The notes below the pieces were generated by a model. It had not been told where the DNA came from and did no database searches. It was given only the letters and a program-made list of their open reading frames with translations. The position numbers and the translations under genes were made by a program. DNA of 64,000 bases from JBBBNV01 sp037137075 (lineage in GTDB: Bacteria > Bacillota > Bacilli > Paenibacillales > NBRC-103111). The stretch's first letter is position 1, and every line of letters begins with the position of its first letter. Shown in pieces: positions 1 through 9,032 of this stretch. Where the stretch lies: contig NZ_JBBBNV010000002.1 in NCBI RefSeq assembly GCF_037137075.1, forward strand, positions 248,001-312,000, given 5' to 3'.

Positions 1-461
1 AACAAATTCAGAGCCGGCCTGGTTTTCCGGCTGTTGTGTGGGCCATTGATGAGGAGCAGGAATTCACCTATTACTTCCCGAGAGAGTGTCCGCGGATTGT
101 GTGCCGGAGAACACGGAATACGAGTGAGGAGCACCGCGAATTATTTTTCAAAAATACGGACGCGGACATCATTGTCACCGTCGAAAATGAATGGTATCCC
201 GCAATCGCCAAGCAAAGGATATATAAATACCATTTCGCTGAGGCGGGCTTTGAGCTTTTTGACCGGACGGCAGGGTACTACATTTCCGTTCAGACCGTCA
301 GGCCGGCCGCGGTGGAGGCGATGGATAACTTAATCGGGCGACTGCTGGGCAAAAATATTGAATTACGTTTTACATCGAGTCTCTATCCGCTGCGTGAAGC
401 GATCGTTTCCTCCGGTTATGAGGAATTTGGAATACACCGGTTTAGTAATGCAAGAAAATAA
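1..461 (+). CDS. DUF6886 family protein, 5' end outside window
   Basis: The reading frame is open from the left edge (first full codon at 3) and ends at a TAA at 459-461, so only about 152 C-terminal residues are visible and the start is missing. The visible part contains VVWAIDEEQEFTYYFPRECPR, then a conserved region with VTVENEWYP and an RTAGYYIS segment. From memory this matches the DUF6886 family of about 170-residue soluble proteins of unknown function found across Bacillales. A GTG at 36 could be mistaken for a start, but conserved residues precede it. No role can be assigned. Confidence 0.7.
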   Translation, partial: QIQSRPGFPAVVWAIDEEQEFTYYFPRECPRIVCRRTRNTSEEHRELFFKNTDADIIVTVENEWYPAIAKQRIYKYHFAEAGFELFDRTAGYYISVQTVRPAAVEAMDNLIGRLLGKNIELRFTSSLYPLREAIVSSGYEEFGIHRFSNARK

Positions 462-592
462 CTGAATAGACCGGCGTAATGATTAGCCTTATCTTTATCC
501 TGCATCTCAAAGTCTCGCTTTTGAGGAATGATCTCGGCTGACGTTTCGTATTGTATAGTAGGTTATCCAAAATCCCGCTTACGAGGAGTGAC

Positions 593-1402
593 ATGGTGCG
601 GATTATCGTCGTTCGTCTTCGTCCGATCCGATTATGGTACAAGCTGGCGTGTGCGGCTGCAATTCTTTTTATCGTGCTGCTGTTCCTGATTCCGGCTATG
701 ATGGCGGATAAAAATGATATTGCCAAGCATTATCGTTATGACAAACGGGTAAGCTCAAACGGCGTTGAACTGCACACGATTGAAACGACCCCCGATCACG
801 TCGGTCTCCAGGCAATCGATACGAACGTAACCGCGACTCCATTTTACGGGGTGAACGGGGGCTTCTTCTGGGAAGGGGCGCTGCTCAGTGTTGCGGTAGT
901 CAACGGCCGGCCGTTAAAGGGAGAGCCGGGGGATTACGGATCAGGCTGGTACAATACGGGCATTACGAATCATTTGCCGCGCGGAACGCTGGTGTGGGAT
1001 GGCAGCGACCGGCGGTTCTCCGTGCAAATCGTAACAAGTGCGGACGAGCTTGCCGTAAGGGACAAGCAGCAATATTGGGCCCAAGGCGGGGTAAGTATGA
1101 GTCTTGGAAATGAGGCGGTATGGCGGCAGGAAATGATCGCCCAGGAGATGCCTGGCTATGACAACGGACATATGCGCACCGGACTAGTATATGACAGCGC
1201 CAATCGGCTGTATATGATTGTTTCTCCTACGAGCTGTACGGTGGAGCAGTTTCGTTCGGCTATTGTTGAGCAGCTCGGGGACCGTAAGCTGGTGGACGGG
1301 ATTTTTCTCGATGGGGACGGCTCGTCCCAATTACAAACCAAGCAGGTCCGGCTGGCCGGTGATCGCCGGCAGGTGTTCCAGATGCTTGCCGTTACGAAAT
1401 AG
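593..1402 (+). CDS. Phosphodiester glycosidase (NAGPA/DUF2233) family, membrane-anchored
   Basis: A 269-residue protein with a basic N terminus and one hydrophobic segment (about residues 18-36), followed by an extracellular domain. The motifs YGVNGGFFW near residue 85 and GIFLDGDGSSQL near residue 240 are typical of the phosphodiester glycosidase fold, related to the enzyme that uncovers mannose-6-phosphate, and in bacteria often linked to cell-wall or exopolysaccharide processing. I chose ATG 593 because GAGGAG lies just before it; an upstream in-frame TTG at 551 lacks such a site. The substrate is unknown. A terminator follows at 1534. Confidence 0.75.
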   Translation: MVRIIVVRLRPIRLWYKLACAAAILFIVLLFLIPAMMADKNDIAKHYRYDKRVSSNGVELHTIETTPDHVGLQAIDTNVTATPFYGVNGGFFWEGALLSVAVVNGRPLKGEPGDYGSGWYNTGITNHLPRGTLVWDGSDRRFSVQIVTSADELAVRDKQQYWAQGGVSMSLGNEAVWRQEMIAQEMPGYDNGHMRTGLVYDSANRLYMIVSPTSCTVEQFRSAIVEQLGDRKLVDGIFLDGDGSSQLQTKQVRLAGDRRQVFQMLAVTK

Positions 1403-1533
1403 CGGGCCGTTAGCCGCGGGTTTCCGAACCAATCGGCTGTAAACAGGCGTAAGCTGGAAATCGGGGAGGATATCCGGCAATATGACCCCGGACAATATCG
1501 ATAAGGGGAAGGAATATATAGTTGACTTATTAG

Positions 1534-1571
1534 ATGGAGATACGACGTTATCTCCATTCTTTTATTTTTAC
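1534..1571 (+). terminator. Rho-independent terminator
   Basis: A perfect 9-bp stem (ATGGAGATA / TATCTCCAT, 1534-1542 and 1549-1557) with a 6-nt loop is followed by a T-rich run. It lies about 130 bp downstream of the phosphodiester glycosidase gene. Confidence 0.75.
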
Positions 1572-1983
1572 CGCTAGATTTTGTGTTAATATATGGAAGG
1601 GTGCTTGTTCTTTTACAGGAGAAATTCATACTGTCCTAGGGAGTGTGTGCCAAGTGAGTGTCAATGTAATTCATCGTAACGTTAGGGGCATCTTCCTGTC
1701 CGTGATATTCATAAAGCCTGCACCTTTATGAAGGAACAGGGCGTTGAGCTTGTTACGGGAATCGAGAACGGGCACTGGCGGTCGGTCGACCACATGCTGT
1801 AAACGATGATAAGTGGATGACGTGCTGCTGCAGGCTTTTTCCTTGAAAAATCGCAAAGAAGGAACGGGAATGATGGCCGGATTCGGAATTTTAATGGCGG
1901 GCGCGGCTCTCTTTTAGCAGTGGCGGATTAAGAATGAAGTTCGTAGCCGTACCATTATAGCCATGCCTAAGAAAGGAGAGCTT
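1572..1983. other. Gene-poor gap with possible VOC-family remnant
   Basis: The gap between the phosphodiester glycosidase and the GNAT gene (1403-1983) has no credible intact gene. One short frame (about 1713-1802) reads FMKEQGVELVT and ends in a stop, which recalls the C-terminal part of a glyoxalase/VOC protein. The frame is blocked upstream by stops at 1677 and 1683, so at most this is a decayed fragment. Confidence 0.3.
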
Positions 1984-2436
1984 ATGAATAACGCTTTTGC
2001 TCGAACCATTCGTCGGTCGGAATTAAGTGAATTGTTGAATTTGTACAAGCATCTGCATGCGCGTGATCCTGAATTGATTTTTGATGCCAATCTTGAAGTG
2101 CTTTGGGATGAAATTCTCCATGATAAGTATATGAACATTATTGTTGTGGAGAGAGATGGGGCAGTCATCTCTACTTGTGTACTCACCATCATTAAAAATT
2201 TGACCCGGGGTGCAAGACCATATGGGCTGATCGAGAATGTGGTCACACATCGGGATTTCCGGCAACGAGGATATGCCCGTATGGCTCTGGACAAAGCAAA
2301 TGAAATTGCGATGGAACATGGCTGCTATAAGGTTATGCTGATGACCGGGTCGAAGCGGGACGAGGTTCATTCATTTTATGAAAAGAGCGGATTCGTCAAA
2401 GGGCTCAAAACCGGATTTAGTAAGAAATTGATTTGA
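1984..2436 (+). CDS. GNAT family N-acetyltransferase
   Basis: A 150-residue single-domain GNAT enzyme that would transfer an acetyl group from acetyl-CoA to an amine. The acetyl-CoA binding segment RQRGYARMAL sits near residue 93, preceded by the beta-strand IENVVTHRDF and followed by MLMTGSK and the C-terminal FYEKSGFVKG typical of the fold. The start at ATG 1984 is set by GAAAGGAGAG directly upstream; an in-frame ATG at 1963 overlaps that site and is unlikely. The next gene follows after about 40 bp and may be co-transcribed. Substrate unknown. Confidence 0.85.
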   Translation: MNNAFARTIRRSELSELLNLYKHLHARDPELIFDANLEVLWDEILHDKYMNIIVVERDGAVISTCVLTIIKNLTRGARPYGLIENVVTHRDFRQRGYARMALDKANEIAMEHGCYKVMLMTGSKRDEVHSFYEKSGFVKGLKTGFSKKLI

Positions 2437-2476
2437 AGCGGTCCGCAAGGCGAGGAAAACGGAGGAAAATAAGCGT

Positions 2477-3019
2477 ATGCATGCAAAGCTAAGGGTAGGC
2501 GTGGGTGTTATTTTGATCGTGACCGGGATAACTCTCTTGTTCACCTATAATGCCTATAACCGGATGACCAGGACGTATACGGAGCAGGAGCTTGCTGCAG
2601 ATGCTACTCGCCGGATCGTCCAGAACGCAGGCGGCAAAGGCCACGTACGGGATGTGCAGCTGCAGGTACAGCAAAGCATCGGGCACAATAAGGTGCTGCT
2701 TTATTCCTATCATTTTACAAACGCGGGGGAAGCCAGCGGTTACGTGATGTATGAAGAGCGTGATGGGAAATATAAGGTGAAGCTGGAAAACCGGTTGGCG
2801 GCAGCGGTGAGCGATAATCAGACGAATGCAGGCTTACACTATATTTTGAGTGACGGCTATTGGATTGTATGCGGCATCGTCCGTGACGGGGAGCCGGATA
2901 CCTATGAGATTAGGTCAGGGCAGACCGTCATTCAGGACGTATTCGAGCGGGATCAATATTTTATTAAAGAGTATGTGCTGGGCAATCCCGCCGAAGTGAA
3001 GATAACACCGTTAAATTAA
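2477..3019 (+). CDS. Membrane-anchored hypothetical protein
   Basis: A 180-residue protein with one N-terminal transmembrane segment (residues about 5-25) and a hydrophilic, probably extracytoplasmic remainder. No lipobox cysteine is present. The start at ATG 2477 follows GGAGG at 2461-2465. I do not recognise the family. Its position 40 bp after the GNAT gene on the same strand suggests one transcript. Confidence 0.55.
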   Translation: MHAKLRVGVGVILIVTGITLLFTYNAYNRMTRTYTEQELAADATRRIVQNAGGKGHVRDVQLQVQQSIGHNKVLLYSYHFTNAGEASGYVMYEERDGKYKVKLENRLAAAVSDNQTNAGLHYILSDGYWIVCGIVRDGEPDTYEIRSGQTVIQDVFERDQYFIKEYVLGNPAEVKITPLN

Positions 3020-3379
3020 GGGAATAGGCAGCATTTGAAGCGAAATGAATGCTACACAAGATACCAGGATATCAACCGTGCCAGGACTGTGAAGGCGGCC
3101 AAACTGCGGAGTTCATAGAAACGACATATGGAAGGGTTTGCTTTTGAAAACAAATCGTTTACGCTTGGATTGAAGGGGACAAACTGGAGAAATGCAGGCG
3201 TGCCAGTGCAAGGCGGAATGATTGTGACGGCTCTCTAATCACGGGCCGGATCAAGTCATGCAGCGACGAAACGTACTCGTTCTAGCGGGTGCCCCGTTGG
3301 CACCTGACAGGCCTGAGCACCGAACACAGACGGGTGTTACGATATACACACCGCAGGATTTATGACAGGGGGAGTCGTA
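3020..3379. pseudogene. Possible decayed DJ-1/PfpI-like fragment in intergenic gap
   Basis: This 360-bp gap has no intact gene. One frame around 3130-3235 reads GTNWRNAGVPVQGG and, after a frame change, another reads GSLITGRIKS (about 3229-3258). The order NAG, then LIT followed by an arginine, recalls the C-terminal third of DJ-1/PfpI family proteins. Stops and the frame change would make it a pseudogene. The resemblance is from memory and weak. Confidence 0.25.
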
Positions 3380-3700
3380 TTGTCGGTCGCAGCATTGATC
3401 GTGGAGCCGGAGAACTCCGGCTGGTACGTTCCTATTGCAACGGAGTCTTTTTTTATGCGATGCTGGATTCCGGCCATTCAGGCTTTGCAATTGCAGGTGA
3501 TTTCCATGTTTGACCCTGGGGTAGATATATGCAAGGATGAATTGCCGCTGCTGCTGGAGGAGCTGGATCGGGTAAAGATGTGGGCAAAGATTCATTTGGC
3601 TGAGGAAGACAGCGGGCATATGGAGCGGCGGATTCAAAATCTGACGCAGCGGCTAACAGAAATATTTACCGATGAGGGCATTGTCGTGTTTATCGGTTAA
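3380..3700 (+). CDS. Small conserved hypothetical protein
   Basis: A protein of about 106 residues with no transmembrane segment. It has a conserved-looking N-terminal block (WYVPIATESFF, then CWIPAIQAL) and a helical C-terminal half ending in VVFIG. It resembles an uncharacterised Bacillales family of about 110 residues. I favour the TTG at 3380 because AGGGGGAG ends five bases upstream; an in-frame ATG at 3362 has no good ribosome binding site. Function unknown. Confidence 0.5.
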   Translation: MSVAALIVEPENSGWYVPIATESFFMRCWIPAIQALQLQVISMFDPGVDICKDELPLLLEELDRVKMWAKIHLAEEDSGHMERRIQNLTQRLTEIFTDEGIVVFIG

Positions 3701-3803
3701 TCATTGATAGACGAAGCTTGCACATTGGTAATGATCGTAAGAAAGATGAATGCAGCAGCCTTGGAACGGCACAATAAGGATCGAGAAGTCAGGAGGAGTA
3801 CAT

Positions 3804-4355
3804 ATGCAATCAAGTCATAGCAATCAGGAAGGGAACAATCCCCGCAATTTTACGCCGTTAATCACGATTCTTTCCATCGTGCTGATCGGCCTGATTTCAG
3901 CTTTGTTTTTTCTCCCCGGATACAAAGGGACACTGGGCTTCGATGTGACGATTTTTCCCCTGCTGAATGCCATTTTCAACTGCTTTACGTTTATTAGCCT
4001 GCTGCTGGCGCTCATTTTTGTGAAAAAGAAAAAAATAACGCTGCACCGGAACTTTATTCTCGCAGCGTTCTGTTCGACGGCGTTATTTCTCGTGTCGTAT
4101 GTCATTTATCATTCGCTGACGGAGCCGACGCGGTTCGGCGGCGACCCTTTTTGGAAAGGCGTCTATTTGTTTATTCTGCTTACCCACATCGTTCTTGCGG
4201 CTGTGAATGTGCCGCTCGCTCTGTTTACGGTGACACGAGGCTTCACGAAGCAGGTGGAGCGCCACCGCCGGATTGCCCGGTGGACGATGCCGATTTGGCT
4301 TTATGTCAGTCTCACCGGTGTGCTTGTGTATATTATGATCTCGCCGTACTACTAA
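3804..4355 (+). CDS. DUF420 membrane protein (CtaM/YozB-like)
   Basis: A 183-residue integral membrane protein with about five transmembrane segments, matching DUF420. Bacillus YozB (CtaM) is needed to make active haem-copper cytochrome oxidase of the caa3/aa3 type. Candidate ligand histidines sit in HRNFIL, YHSLTEP, LTHIV and RHRRIA between the helices. The start at ATG 3804 follows AGGAGGAG. The cytochrome genes themselves are not in the window, so the oxidase link comes from the family and not from context. A strong terminator follows. Confidence 0.8.
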   Translation: MQSSHSNQEGNNPRNFTPLITILSIVLIGLISALFFLPGYKGTLGFDVTIFPLLNAIFNCFTFISLLLALIFVKKKKITLHRNFILAAFCSTALFLVSYVIYHSLTEPTRFGGDPFWKGVYLFILLTHIVLAAVNVPLALFTVTRGFTKQVERHRRIARWTMPIWLYVSLTGVLVYIMISPYY

Positions 4356-4380
4356 GATGCTGCGGTGAAAATAAGGCTTG

Positions 4381-4423
4381 CGGCCGGGATGGTGTTCACT
4401 CACTGTCCCGGCCGATTTTTTTT
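4381..4423 (+). terminator. Rho-independent terminator
   Basis: The stem CGGCCGGGA / TCCCGGCCG is followed by ATTTTTTTT. It ends the DUF420 transcript before the convergent LuxR-type gene. Confidence 0.85.
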
Positions 4424-4596
4424 CCATTTGAAGGTTGCGATACTTCTGAAAATTTCCCTCCGCTGCACGCCTGCAGCTGCCCCGGCTAATCCCGTCCTGC
4501 GTCATCCTATAGGCGTAAGCAGGATACACACTTTTTAAGGATAGCGCCTCCGGCTTACCATATTTGTTCACCTACATAACAAGGCTAGGAGGGGGG

Positions 4597-5691
4597 CTAG
4601 ACGCCCTTGCTTTCCGCCTCCAGGCTAAATCTGGACAGCAGCTGCCAAATGAGATCTCTCCGGCTGGATACCCCGGTTTTGGCAAAGATTGATTTGAGAT
4701 GATCCTGTACGGTGTAGGCCGTAATATGGAGCGACCGGGCCAGCTCTTTCGTGGAATATCCCCGCATAATCCCCTCTAACACTTGCTTCTCGCGAACCGA
4801 CAAGGCATAGGCCTCCGTAATGATAGGCAGCATATCGGCCGGCTTGGCCGGCTCAAGCCATACTGCAAGCTGGACGCCATGCTCAGATCCGTTTAAGAGA
4901 CTGGCCCGGATGGTCAAAAACGGTCCTTCCGGCATTCGGATACAAACCTTAGCCAGAGGGGAGTCTTTTCCCTCTGCTGATTCAGACAACGCGCGGGAGC
5001 AGACTGCCCGGATCGGACGCGGAAGAACGGCGCTTTCGATGCCCTCGGCCTTGCGGAGCCGGGCCAGCCACTGCTCGGCCGTAGCATTGAATGAGCTAAT
5101 CTCCAGCTGCCCGGTAAGCATGAGAATCCCAGGCTCATCCTCAAGCCAGTCCGCCTTCTCCAAGGGCAGGGCCAGGCTTGTTTTGCGTAAGCAGCGGGCG
5201 ATGCATGGGATAAGCGAGGACAGAAAGCTGCGCTCTTGCTCATCAAATAACGGCTGGTCCGCCCTGCGGAATAAGGTGAGATATCCCCAGCAGGCCCCCT
5301 CAATGACCAGCGCCGCCCGCAATTCATCCTTAAACCCCGCAGGCTGCAAAACATCCCGGTACCGGCCGCTTAATTCCAGTGATCCTCCCGTTGCGGCACT
5401 TAATGTCGCTAGGGTATCGGCTTTCCGGGTCAGATCGTCGTAGGCATTATAATCCTCACGAAGGTATTCATATTCAAACAGCTTTGCATGGATCGCTTCG
5501 ACTCCTTCTTCTGTAGCGGCCCCTGTCGACAGCAGCGTGTTCGGGTCTATGGCTGTGCAGCACGCCGCAGCAAAGGGCACTCCTTCCCGAAGCAGTTCAA
5601 TGAGTGAAGTCCGGTACGCCTGCGAAGAGACGGCGGCCTCCCCGAGTGCAGTGACTTTTTTTCTGAGCATTTCCTGTTGTAATTGGATCAT
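4597..5691 (-). CDS. LuxR-type transcriptional regulator with GAF-like sensor region
   Basis: A 364-residue regulator. The C-terminal 60 residues form a LuxR/GerE helix-turn-helix (SVREKQVLEGI, then STKELA and YTVQDHLKSIF). The N-terminal region (about 1-180) has the spacing of a GAF-type sensor domain and is followed by a PAS-like stretch, but no ligand can be read from sequence. ATG at 5691 is preceded on its strand by GGGAGACG. The gene is divergent from the ABC-transporter operon starting at 5840, and an inverted repeat lies between them, so it probably controls that operon. Confidence 0.8.
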   Translation of the reverse strand: MIQLQQEMLRKKVTALGEAAVSSQAYRTSLIELLREGVPFAAACCTAIDPNTLLSTGAATEEGVEAIHAKLFEYEYLREDYNAYDDLTRKADTLATLSAATGGSLELSGRYRDVLQPAGFKDELRAALVIEGACWGYLTLFRRADQPLFDEQERSFLSSLIPCIARCLRKTSLALPLEKADWLEDEPGILMLTGQLEISSFNATAEQWLARLRKAEGIESAVLPRPIRAVCSRALSESAEGKDSPLAKVCIRMPEGPFLTIRASLLNGSEHGVQLAVWLEPAKPADMLPIITEAYALSVREKQVLEGIMRGYSTKELARSLHITAYTVQDHLKSIFAKTGVSSRRDLIWQLLSRFSLEAESKGV

Positions 5692-5736
5692 ATTCGTCTC
5701 CCGTGCAAAGGTTCTTTTGCAGCTTCAGGCATGAAA

Positions 5737-5754
5737 ATCCCATATTTGTGGGAT
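5737..5754. promoter_or_regulatory. Inverted repeat, candidate operator
   Basis: A perfect inverted repeat ATCCCA-6 nt-TGGGAT lies in the 148-bp space between the LuxR-type gene and the ABC operon. A dyad in a divergent promoter region fits a LuxR-family binding site. The assignment is inference. Confidence 0.4.
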
Positions 5755-5782
5755 GGCTGATTATTGTGCCTCATCCTTATAA

Positions 5783-5813
5783 TTGATAATGATTCTTAAT
5801 GATATTTTATAAG
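5783..5813 (+). promoter_or_regulatory. Promoter-like elements overlapping a Fur-box-like sequence
   Basis: TTGATA (5783-5788) and TATAAG (5808-5813) are separated by 19 bp. Between them lies GATAATGATTCTTAATGAT (5785-5803), which matches 12 of 19 positions of the classical Fur box, with the left nine bases perfect. If real, transcription of the lipoprotein-permease-ATPase operon would respond to iron or a related metal. The right half-site is poor, so this is tentative. Confidence 0.35.
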
Positions 5814-5839
5814 ATTGATGAGGAGTTGGAAAGGGAAAT

Positions 5840-6841
5840 ATGGGATGGGGACACCGCTGCTTGCTTTATATCTCAATTATAAGTGTTATGGCTTTGGCCG
5901 TGTTAACCGGTTGTGCTGCAAATACAAAGGAGGCTGCTGCACCTGCGGCCGCTGCGAATAAGGAACAGAGCCTGCAGGAGGTAACGCTGCTGTCGCCCAA
6001 AGCGCCTTCCCTCATTCCGGCATTGCTGGCGGAGACGAAGCAGGATAGCGGTATATCGCTGAAGGTGGAGACGTGGGATACCATTGAGCAGCTGCTGGCC
6101 CGCGTTCAAAGCCCGGATGCACTGTTTATTGCCGCGCCACTGAATGTGGGGGCGAATATGGCGGCGAAAGGTCTGCCGCTTCAACTGATTCATGTCAATA
6201 CATGGGGATCTATGTATTTGGTCACTATGGACCCGGGGACGGCAAGCCTGGCGGATTTGGCGAATGAAACGGTCCATATTCCCGGCCAAAGCGGCCCGCC
6301 GGAAATAATAACGAAATTTGTGCTGAAGGAAAACAGCCTTGACGCCAAGGTGAAGCTGGCATACGGCACGGTACCTGACATCGTTCAGCAGCTGGCTGCG
6401 GGGACGATCAAGCACGCCGTTTTGCCGGAGCCTGTATTAAGCGGGCTGCGTCTGCAGCAGCAAGGCCGTGTGAAGGAGGTGGCCGACTTCCAGCAAGTAT
6501 GGCGGACGATGTACGGACAGGATTTGCCGCAAACCGGTATTTTCGTCAACCGAAAATGGGCTCAGGCGCATCCGAACGAAATCGCCCGGTTCCAGGAGCT
6601 TTACCGGTCGGCGCTGCAGGAAACGGTGCGGCAGCCGGACGCGGCGCTCAAGCAGGCGGCGGGGGCATTCGGCATTCCTGAAGCGGTGCTGGCCGAGGCA
6701 ATGCCCAAGATTAGCTTGATATTCAAAGATGCCCGAGAGGCAAGGCCGGAAGTGGAGCGCTATTTTAACATTCTGCTGCAAGCCGCCCCTGATTCCATTG
6801 GAGGAGCTTTACCGGATGACGGCTTCTACTACGGCTCGTAA
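5840..6841 (+). CDS. ABC transporter substrate-binding lipoprotein (SsuA/ThiY-like)
   Basis: A 333-residue secreted lipoprotein. The signal peptide ends in the lipobox LTGC (cysteine at about residue 25), followed by a low-complexity Ala-rich linker. The body has the two-lobed NMT1/SsuA-like fold, with features such as LLSPKAPSLIPALLAE near the start and IHVNTWGSMYLV at the ligand-facing region. It would capture a small organic compound outside the membrane and hand it to the permease encoded next, which it overlaps by 26 bp. Ligands of this class range from sulfonates and nitrate to thiamine precursors; sequence alone does not choose between them. Confidence 0.8.
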   Translation: MGWGHRCLLYISIISVMALAVLTGCAANTKEAAAPAAAANKEQSLQEVTLLSPKAPSLIPALLAETKQDSGISLKVETWDTIEQLLARVQSPDALFIAAPLNVGANMAAKGLPLQLIHVNTWGSMYLVTMDPGTASLADLANETVHIPGQSGPPEIITKFVLKENSLDAKVKLAYGTVPDIVQQLAAGTIKHAVLPEPVLSGLRLQQQGRVKEVADFQQVWRTMYGQDLPQTGIFVNRKWAQAHPNEIARFQELYRSALQETVRQPDAALKQAAGAFGIPEAVLAEAMPKISLIFKDAREARPEVERYFNILLQAAPDSIGGALPDDGFYYGS

Positions 6842-7592
6842 GCAGGCGCCCGGCTGGATCACGTATCTGGTGCTGATTGTCGCTTGGGAGGGAACAGCGA
6901 GAATTTACCCCTCGGTTGTTCTTCCGGGCCCTCTTGAAACGCTGCATACCCTGGCTAAGCTGTTTGCGGAAGGCCGGATATGGAAGCCGCTGGAGCTTTC
7001 GTTTCTCCGCTTTGCGGCGGGATTCGGGCTGTCCTTCCTGCTGGGGACTTTGCTTGGCATCGGCTGCGGTATCTACGACAGGCTTTATGCTTTTATCCGG
7101 CCCGTCGTAGGCTTGCTTCAGGCAATTCCTCCGGTTTCCTGGATTTTGCTCGCGATTCTTTGGTTCGGTGTCCATGGGGGTGCACAGGTGCTGGTGGTCA
7201 CGGTGGCGTTATTTCCCGTATTTTTCTTTAACTCTGTGCAGGGAATACGGCAGGTTTCCCGGGAGATGCTGGAGATGGCCCAGGTGTTCCGCGTGCCCCG
7301 AAGCAAGCAAATGCGGGACATTTATTTTCCTGCCCTCGCGCCCTTTTGGTCCGCCGCTTTAACCGTCAACCTCGGCACTGGCTGGAAGACGGTCGTTATG
7401 TCCGAGCTGATTAGCGGGCAGACTGGCATTGGAGCCGCAATGAATACAGCCAGAATTTATTTGAAGACGGATGAAGTCATGGCATGGACGCTGCTTGTGG
7501 CTGTTTTGGGCATGGGGCTTGAAGCAGCGGCACGGGGATGGCTGGCAAGGAAGAGAGCGAGGAACGTATGCGATTCGAACATATCTCCATAG
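6816..7592 (+). CDS. ABC transporter permease (SsuC/TauC-like)
   Basis: A 258-residue inner-membrane permease with about six helices and the EAA-type loop near residues 150-180 (REMLEMAQVFRVPRSKQMRDIYFPAL) that docks the ATPase. ATG 6816 is preceded by GGAGGAG and lies inside the end of the lipoprotein gene, so the two are translationally coupled. It overlaps the ATPase gene by 25 bp. It would form the channel of the importer encoded by 5840-8269. Confidence 0.85.
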   Translation: MTASTTARKQAPGWITYLVLIVAWEGTARIYPSVVLPGPLETLHTLAKLFAEGRIWKPLELSFLRFAAGFGLSFLLGTLLGIGCGIYDRLYAFIRPVVGLLQAIPPVSWILLAILWFGVHGGAQVLVVTVALFPVFFFNSVQGIRQVSREMLEMAQVFRVPRSKQMRDIYFPALAPFWSAALTVNLGTGWKTVVMSELISGQTGIGAAMNTARIYLKTDEVMAWTLLVAVLGMGLEAAARGWLARKRARNVCDSNISP

Positions 7593-8269
7593 CGTATGGG
7601 AGCCGGCAAATATTCAAAGAGTTCTCATTCGCCCTGGATCCCGGTCAAATCACGTGTGTCATGGGGGCATCAGGTATTGGCAAAACGACAATGCTCCGTA
7701 TGGCGGCAGGGCTGGAACGGCCGTCATCAGGCATAATCCGGCGGCCCGGCGCTGCACGGACCGGCATGGTATTTCAGGAGCCCAGGCTGCTCCCCGGGAA
7801 AACCGTGCTGGACAACATCCTCTGGGTGCTGGATCAGCCCAAACGCAGGGAAGCGCAGCAGCAGGCCCGCGCACTATTAGATGCAGCAGGCCTGGCGCAG
7901 GCAGCGGGCGATTACCCGCAGCAGCTGAGCGGCGGCATGCGGCAGCGGGCCGCGGTTGTCCGCGCTTTTGCCGCCGAGCCGGATCTGCTCGTGATGGATG
8001 AGCCTTTTCAAAGCCTGGATATGGCTTCGCGTCAGGAGATGTATGCGCTGCTGCTGCGTTTGCATCATAGCGGCAGGCCGACAGTGCTGCTGGTCACCCA
8101 CGATCTGGAGGAGGCGCTGACGCTGGGGACCCGTATTGTTGTCCTGGGCGGCTCCCCTGTTGAAGTTGTGCTCGATGTGGCAGCGGCGAGGGAGGAAGGC
8201 GGACCTTATTTCAGCGAAGCGGATCGTCTGCGGCTGGCGCAGATGACCAGGGGAACGGCCACTTTTTAA
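7568..8269 (+). CDS. ABC transporter ATP-binding protein (SsuB/TauB-like)
   Basis: A 233-residue ATPase that powers the importer. Walker A is GASGIGKT (residues 33-40), the signature is LSGGMRQR, Walker B is LLVMDEP, and the switch histidine is in LVTHD. I chose ATG 7568, which has GAGGAA just upstream; an in-frame ATG at 7538 would add ten residues with no homology. It is one subunit of the transporter with the two preceding genes. Confidence 0.88.
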   Translation: MRFEHISIAYGSRQIFKEFSFALDPGQITCVMGASGIGKTTMLRMAAGLERPSSGIIRRPGAARTGMVFQEPRLLPGKTVLDNILWVLDQPKRREAQQQARALLDAAGLAQAAGDYPQQLSGGMRQRAAVVRAFAAEPDLLVMDEPFQSLDMASRQEMYALLLRLHHSGRPTVLLVTHDLEEALTLGTRIVVLGGSPVEVVLDVAAAREEGGPYFSEADRLRLAQMTRGTATF

Positions 8270-8288
8270 AAGAATGGAGCAATCAGCT

Positions 8289-8999
8289 ATGAATCAACCG
8301 AATTCACGTATGAGCTGGGACCATCCGGATGTCAGCCGGTATGAACAGACGATTTCACGCAAAATACCCGGATATCTGCTGCTGTATGATATGACCGCTC
8401 GGCTGCTTACCTCGCTGCTAAAGCATACTGGAGAGTCTGCCCGCGTGCTGGTGGTGGGCGCAGGCGGCGGACAGGAGCTGGTCACACTGGGGAGAAGGCA
8501 TGCGCATTGGACGTTTACGGGGCTTGATCCATCCTCCCGGATGCTGGACCTGGCCAAGCAGCGTGTGGAGCAGGCACTGCCCGGGGATCGGGTAACCTAT
8601 ATCGAGGGAACCGTCGATCGTTTGCCTGAGCAGCCTTCATATGATGCTGCCACCTGCCTGCTGGTGCTTCATTTTGTAAAGGGGACGGAGGCCAAACAAA
8701 AGCTGCTGCGCGGAATCGCCGAACGCTTGAAGCCGGGTGCGCCTGTCTTTGTCGCGTCGATTAACGGGGACCCCGAATCCCCGGCCTTCTCAAGCCAGAT
8801 GCAAGCCTGGAAAAGCCACATGCTGGACAATGGCATTCCGCTGCAGGATTGGGAGCGGTTTGCCGCATCCATCGGAAATGAATCCGATCCGGTTCCTCCC
8901 GCCGTTGTGGTTGATTTGTTGACGGAGGCGGGATTCTCACAAATCTCGTGCTTTTTCGGCGCTTATTTAATTGACGCCTGGTTTGCCGTGAAGGCCTAG
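8289..8999 (+). CDS. Class I SAM-dependent methyltransferase
   Basis: A 236-residue methyltransferase with the SAM-binding glycine motif VVGAGGGQEL near residue 58, an acidic residue in GLDPSS, and a motif IV region ATCLLVLHFV. It starts 19 bp after the ATPase gene; ATG 8289 has GGAGC upstream, while ATG 8274 does not. The acceptor is unknown. Its place between the importer genes and a saccharopine-dehydrogenase-like gene suggests that it modifies the transported compound or a related one. Confidence 0.8.
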   Translation: MNQPNSRMSWDHPDVSRYEQTISRKIPGYLLLYDMTARLLTSLLKHTGESARVLVVGAGGGQELVTLGRRHAHWTFTGLDPSSRMLDLAKQRVEQALPGDRVTYIEGTVDRLPEQPSYDAATCLLVLHFVKGTEAKQKLLRGIAERLKPGAPVFVASINGDPESPAFSSQMQAWKSHMLDNGIPLQDWERFAASIGNESDPVPPAVVVDLLTEAGFSQISCFFGAYLIDAWFAVKA

Positions 9000-9032
9000 C
9001 GGAAGGAAGGCAGGAAGGAAGCAGGCGCGGTG

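Noticed and set aside
1700..1810. VOC/glyoxalase-like peptide FMKEQGVELVT as a gene
   Set aside because: Only about 30 codons open, with stops immediately upstream and no start codon or ribosome binding site. At most a remnant.
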